64,000 bases of DNA. Source: Sclerotinia nivalis. Its lineage: Eukaryota > Ascomycota > Leotiomycetes > Helotiales > Sclerotiniaceae. Numbering within the stretch: position 1 is the first letter of the stretch; each line of letters begins with the position of its first letter. Shown piece by piece: positions 60,584-64,000 of the stretch. The stretch covers positions 992,001 to 1,056,000 of the forward strand of contig JAPEIS010000013.1 of assembly GCA_029531795.1 (NCBI GenBank), read 5' to 3'. The notes below the pieces were generated by a model. The model did not search any database. It worked only from the letters and a program-made list of their open reading frames with translations, and had not been told where the DNA came from. Position numbers and translations under genes: made by a program.

Positions 60584-63483
60584 ATGGCGCAAGATGGCGA
60601 ACCAAAGTCTGTTGACAAGGGCAAAGGCAAGGCGGTCTCAGATCCCAAGAAACCAGAGGAGGTAGAGAAGGATAAAGATGGAAAGCCCATAGTTAATGGG
60701 GCCAAAGAAGAGCCAGTCGTTGGAGGTATGTCGCTGGTAATGGAATGGATGGGCACTTACTAACGGCCATGTAACAGCGGAGGAGCTCAGCGAGGAAGAT
60801 CAACAATTGAAGAGCGAACTTGATATGCTGGTGGAACGATTAACCGTATGCATATACTCATCATTGGTGCTGCAGGTGAAACTAACCGTCTCAACTATAG
60901 GAATCGGACCAATCTCTTTACAAAAGTGCCCTCGAAGCCATCAAAGATTCGATCAAAACCTCCACCTCGTCTATGACTGCTGTGCCAAAACCTCTCAAGT
61001 TCCTCAGACCGCATTACCAGCCTATGATTAAGCTGTACGAACAATGGCCGGAAGGTGATGATAAAACATCTCTTGCAGATGTTCTTTCAGTTATTGGTAT
61101 GACATTTTCAGATGAAGAAAGACAAGATACCCTCAAATATCGATTGCTTGCACCTACATCAGATATTGCGTCATGGGGTCACGAATATACACGGCATCTT
61201 GCTTTGGAATTGGGAGAGATGTACAGCAAGAGATTAGCGGAAGACCAACCAACTCAAGATCTTATTGATCTGGCCTTGATTCTTGTGCCGTTATTTTTGA
61301 AGAGTAACGCCGAAGCCGATGCTGTCGATTTGATGAGCGAGCTTGAAATTATCGAAAAAATTCCAGATTACTTGGATAAGGATACCTACACGCGAGCATG
61401 TCTTTACATGGTTAGCATGGTCAACCTCTTGACTTATCCAGAGGACCAGACTTTCCTTAAAACCGCACACGACATTTACAAGAAATATAACCAACTTACC
61501 CAAGCAATTGTCCTTGCAATTAGATTAAACGACCTCGATCTCGTCAGATCTGATTTTGATTCCACCACGGACCCGGCATTGAAGAAACAGATGGCTTTCC
61601 TTATTGCTCGCCAAAGAATAGTTCTCGACGACCTACCGTCCGAAACGAGCGAGGATCAAGAGATCATGGAGTGTATGTATAACACAAAGATGCCGGAACA
61701 TTTCAAGGCTTTGGCCAAGGAATTGAATATTCTGGATCCAAAGACAACAGAGGATATTTACAAGAGTCATTTGGAGAGTAACAGGGTGTCAGGTTTAACG
61801 AACCTTGACTCTGCTGGGCATAATTTGGCAGCAGGATTTGTCAATGCTTTCGTAAATGCTGGATTCGGTAATGATAAGATGATGATGGTTGAGGATGAGA
61901 AGGCAAGCTGGGTCTGGAAAACCAAGGAGGAGGGAATGATGTCCACAGTCGCTTCAATGGGTACATTACTTCTCTGGGACGTCGAGACAGGTTTGGACAA
62001 GATTGACAAATACACATATGCTCCCGAAACTCAAATCCAAGCCGGTACGTTGTTGGCGATTGGTATAATGAACTCTGGAGTACGAATCGATTCTGATCCT
62101 GCTCTCGCCCTTCTCGGTGAAGAGGAGAAGCTCAACCACGATAATCCTCTTGTTAGAGTTGGTGCCATTATGGGTCTGGGTCTTGCCTATGCTGGATCAA
62201 ATAGAGAACAACTTCTAGAGCTTCTCTTACCTATTGTTACCGACACATCTGTGGAAATGCAAATCTCCGCCATGGCAGCTCTTTCTTTAGGTATGATATT
62301 CGTTGGGTCTGGCAACAGTGATATCACTTCAGCTATCTTCCAAACTTTCCTTGACGATGATCGCAAATCTCAACTTAAGGACAAGTGGACTCGATTTATG
62401 GCTCTTGGTTTAGGTTTATTGTTCTTTGGACAACAAGAGAACGTGGACGTTATTCTCGAGACTCTGAAAGCTGTTGATCACCCCATGTCTAAGCCAACAG
62501 CTGTTTTGGCAGAGATTTGCGCTTGGGCTGGAACTGGAACAGTTTTGAAGCTCCAAGAACTTCTCCACATCTGCAATGATCATATTGAAGAAAGTGATGA
62601 TAAGAAGGGTGATGAATTACTTCAGGCTTATGCTGTCCTGGGTCTTGGTTTGGTCGCTATGGGAGAAGATGTTGGTCAAGAGATGGTTTTACGTCAATTT
62701 GCTCATTTGATGCACTACGGTGAAGCCAATATTCGAAAAGCAGTTCCTCTCGCCATGGGTCTACTAAGTCCTAGTAACCCACAGATGAAGGTGTATGATA
62801 CATTATCTCGATACAGTCACGACAACGACAACGATGTTGCGATTAATGCTATCTTTGCTATGGGTCTTTTGGGTGCTGGAACCAACAATGCTAGACTTGC
62901 TCAATTACTCCGACAATTGGCTAGCTACTACCACCGCGATGCTGACGCCCTGTTCATGGTAAGAATTGCCCAAGGTTTGCTTCACATGGGTAAAGGAACT
63001 CTCTCCATCAACCCATTCCACACCGACCGCCAAGTACTTTCACGAGTGGCAGCCGGTGGTCTTCTTTCCGTCTTGATCGCCATGATCGATGCCAAACAAT
63101 TCGTCACCACTAAGTCACATTACCTCCTATACTACCTCGTCACAGCCATGCACCCCAGGTTCCTCGTCACTCTTGATGAAGATCTTAAACCCTTAACAGT
63201 CAATGTTCGGGTCGGACAAGCTGTTGATGTCGTAGGTCAAGCTGGCCGTCCTAAGACCATTACTGGTTGGCAAACACAGAGTACCCCTGTACTTTTGGCG
63301 TATGGCGAAAGAGCGGAATTGGAAGACGAACAATATATCAGTTTGAGCAGTAATCTGGAGGGATTGGTCATTTTGAGAAAGGTATGTTGATAATCTTATA
63401 TGATGCGCGCTGTATTATGTGATTATGAGAATGCTAACTAATGTACGCAATAGAACCCAGAGTGGGAAGATGGAAAGAGCTAG
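60584..63483 (+). CDS. RPN1: 26S proteasome regulatory subunit Rpn1
   Basis: Largest base subunit of the proteasome 19S particle, 906 residues. It docks ubiquitin receptors and shuttle factors and contacts the Rpt ring. Exons: 60584-60725, 60778-60845, 60901-63381 and 63454-63483; the total is divisible by three. The N-terminus is a Lys/Glu-rich leader (MAQDGEPKSVDKGKGKA), then EELSEEDQQLKSELDMLVERLTESD rebuilt over two introns. HEAT-like helices follow. The proteasome/cyclosome repeats run through the centre (e.g. ALLGEEEKLN, VRVGAIMGLGLAYAGS, AISAMAALSLGMIFVGSG-like units, LLQAYAVLGLGLVAMGED, AINAIFAMGLLGAGTNN). The C-terminal domain ends LVILRKNPEWEDGKS, with the last nine residues on a separate 30-nt exon. 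Length and order match fungal Rpn1. Confidence 0.97.
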
Positions 63484-64000
63484 TGTGTTGAGAAACGAAA
63501 AGAAAGAAAGGAAGGAATATTAAACTAGTGTATTATAATGGTTGGGAGGGTGGAGGGGCTACAGTAGTCGACATGCATATCATGTTCCCTTGAAACAGGG
63601 AAGATATGGGATAACTACGAAATGAAAATGGAAATGAAAATGATAGATGATTTGCGATGATTAGTTCGGATTGATGAGATTGAATGTCTTTGTGAAGCTG
63701 ATGTCGTTGTGATATGATATCATTTTTTATTTTTTATGCATAGATGAGAGGAATTCTCGTAGTAGGTATACTTGTTTGTTATCATGGTAGGTAGATAGCT
63801 AGGTAGGTAATCCTACCGAACAATCATCAAAGCAACATTGATAGTAACCCAACACAGCACTTAGTAATAAACAGCATAAAATAAAATAAAACAAGAAGAT
63901 AATTATCATCTACTTTAAAGAATGTTACATATAATCAAGTCGCAATGCCATCAGTGTAATCTTAAATTTGACTGGTAAGATCTTGCTAGGGCAAGTTGGT
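63484..64000. other. RPN1 3' flank to window end
   Basis: AT-rich 3' region with GATGA-type repeats. No gene is recognised before the window ends. Confidence 0.6.

Overview
The window is nuclear DNA of a filamentous ascomycete. The evidence is short introns (about 47-70 nt) with GTAAGT/GTATGT-type donors, a Zn2Cys6-PAS transcription factor, a fungal-type Tao3/Pag1 morphogenesis protein, a secreted M28 aminopeptidase and a peroxisomal Lon. The AT-leaning composition, long untranslated leaders and family make-up suggest a leotiomycete of the Botrytis/Sclerotinia type, but that placement is inference. Eleven protein-coding genes can be rebuilt, and their predicted exons join in frame with lengths divisible by three. 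I saw no tRNA, rRNA, CRISPR or intact transposon.

Layout: (1) 0-16 kb holds a secreted leucine aminopeptidase (minus), a multi-span DUF1774-type membrane protein (plus), a long protein that joins an AcpS-type phosphopantetheinyl transferase to a RanBP2-type zinc finger, an RRM-like segment and a basic helix (plus), a mucin-like single-pass membrane protein (minus), and a ten-exon peroxisomal Lon protease ending in Ser-Arg-Leu (plus). (2) 16.1-30.8 kb is a 14.7-kb stretch with no convincing gene. It carries purine/GT-biased and CT-biased blocks, microsatellites and a strong G-quadruplex candidate, and leads into a Zn2Cys6-PAS regulator whose zinc cluster is split by a GC-AG intron, an 8-nt microexon and a 770-nt intron. 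(3) 35-50.5 kb holds a membrane-anchored ATP-grasp protein (plus), a 2.5-kilo-residue Tao3/Furry-type scaffold (minus) and NADPH-cytochrome P450 reductase (plus). (4) 50.5-55.9 kb is gene-poor and ends in a long pyrimidine-rich, intron-bearing leader of a two-RRM RNA-binding protein. (5) 58.8-63.5 kb holds RIO2 kinase and the proteasome subunit gene RPN1, transcribed divergently from a 425-bp spacer.

Most genes are housekeeping: protein quality control (Lon, Rpn1), ribosome maturation (RIO2), redox supply to P450s (CPR), polarity (Tao3). They form no evident operon-like or metabolic cluster. The most unusual items are the AcpS/zinc-finger/RRM fusion, the split zinc cluster of the transcription factor, the tiny terminal coding exons of Tao3 and CPR, and the large empty interval. 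I found no clear sign of an entirely new system.
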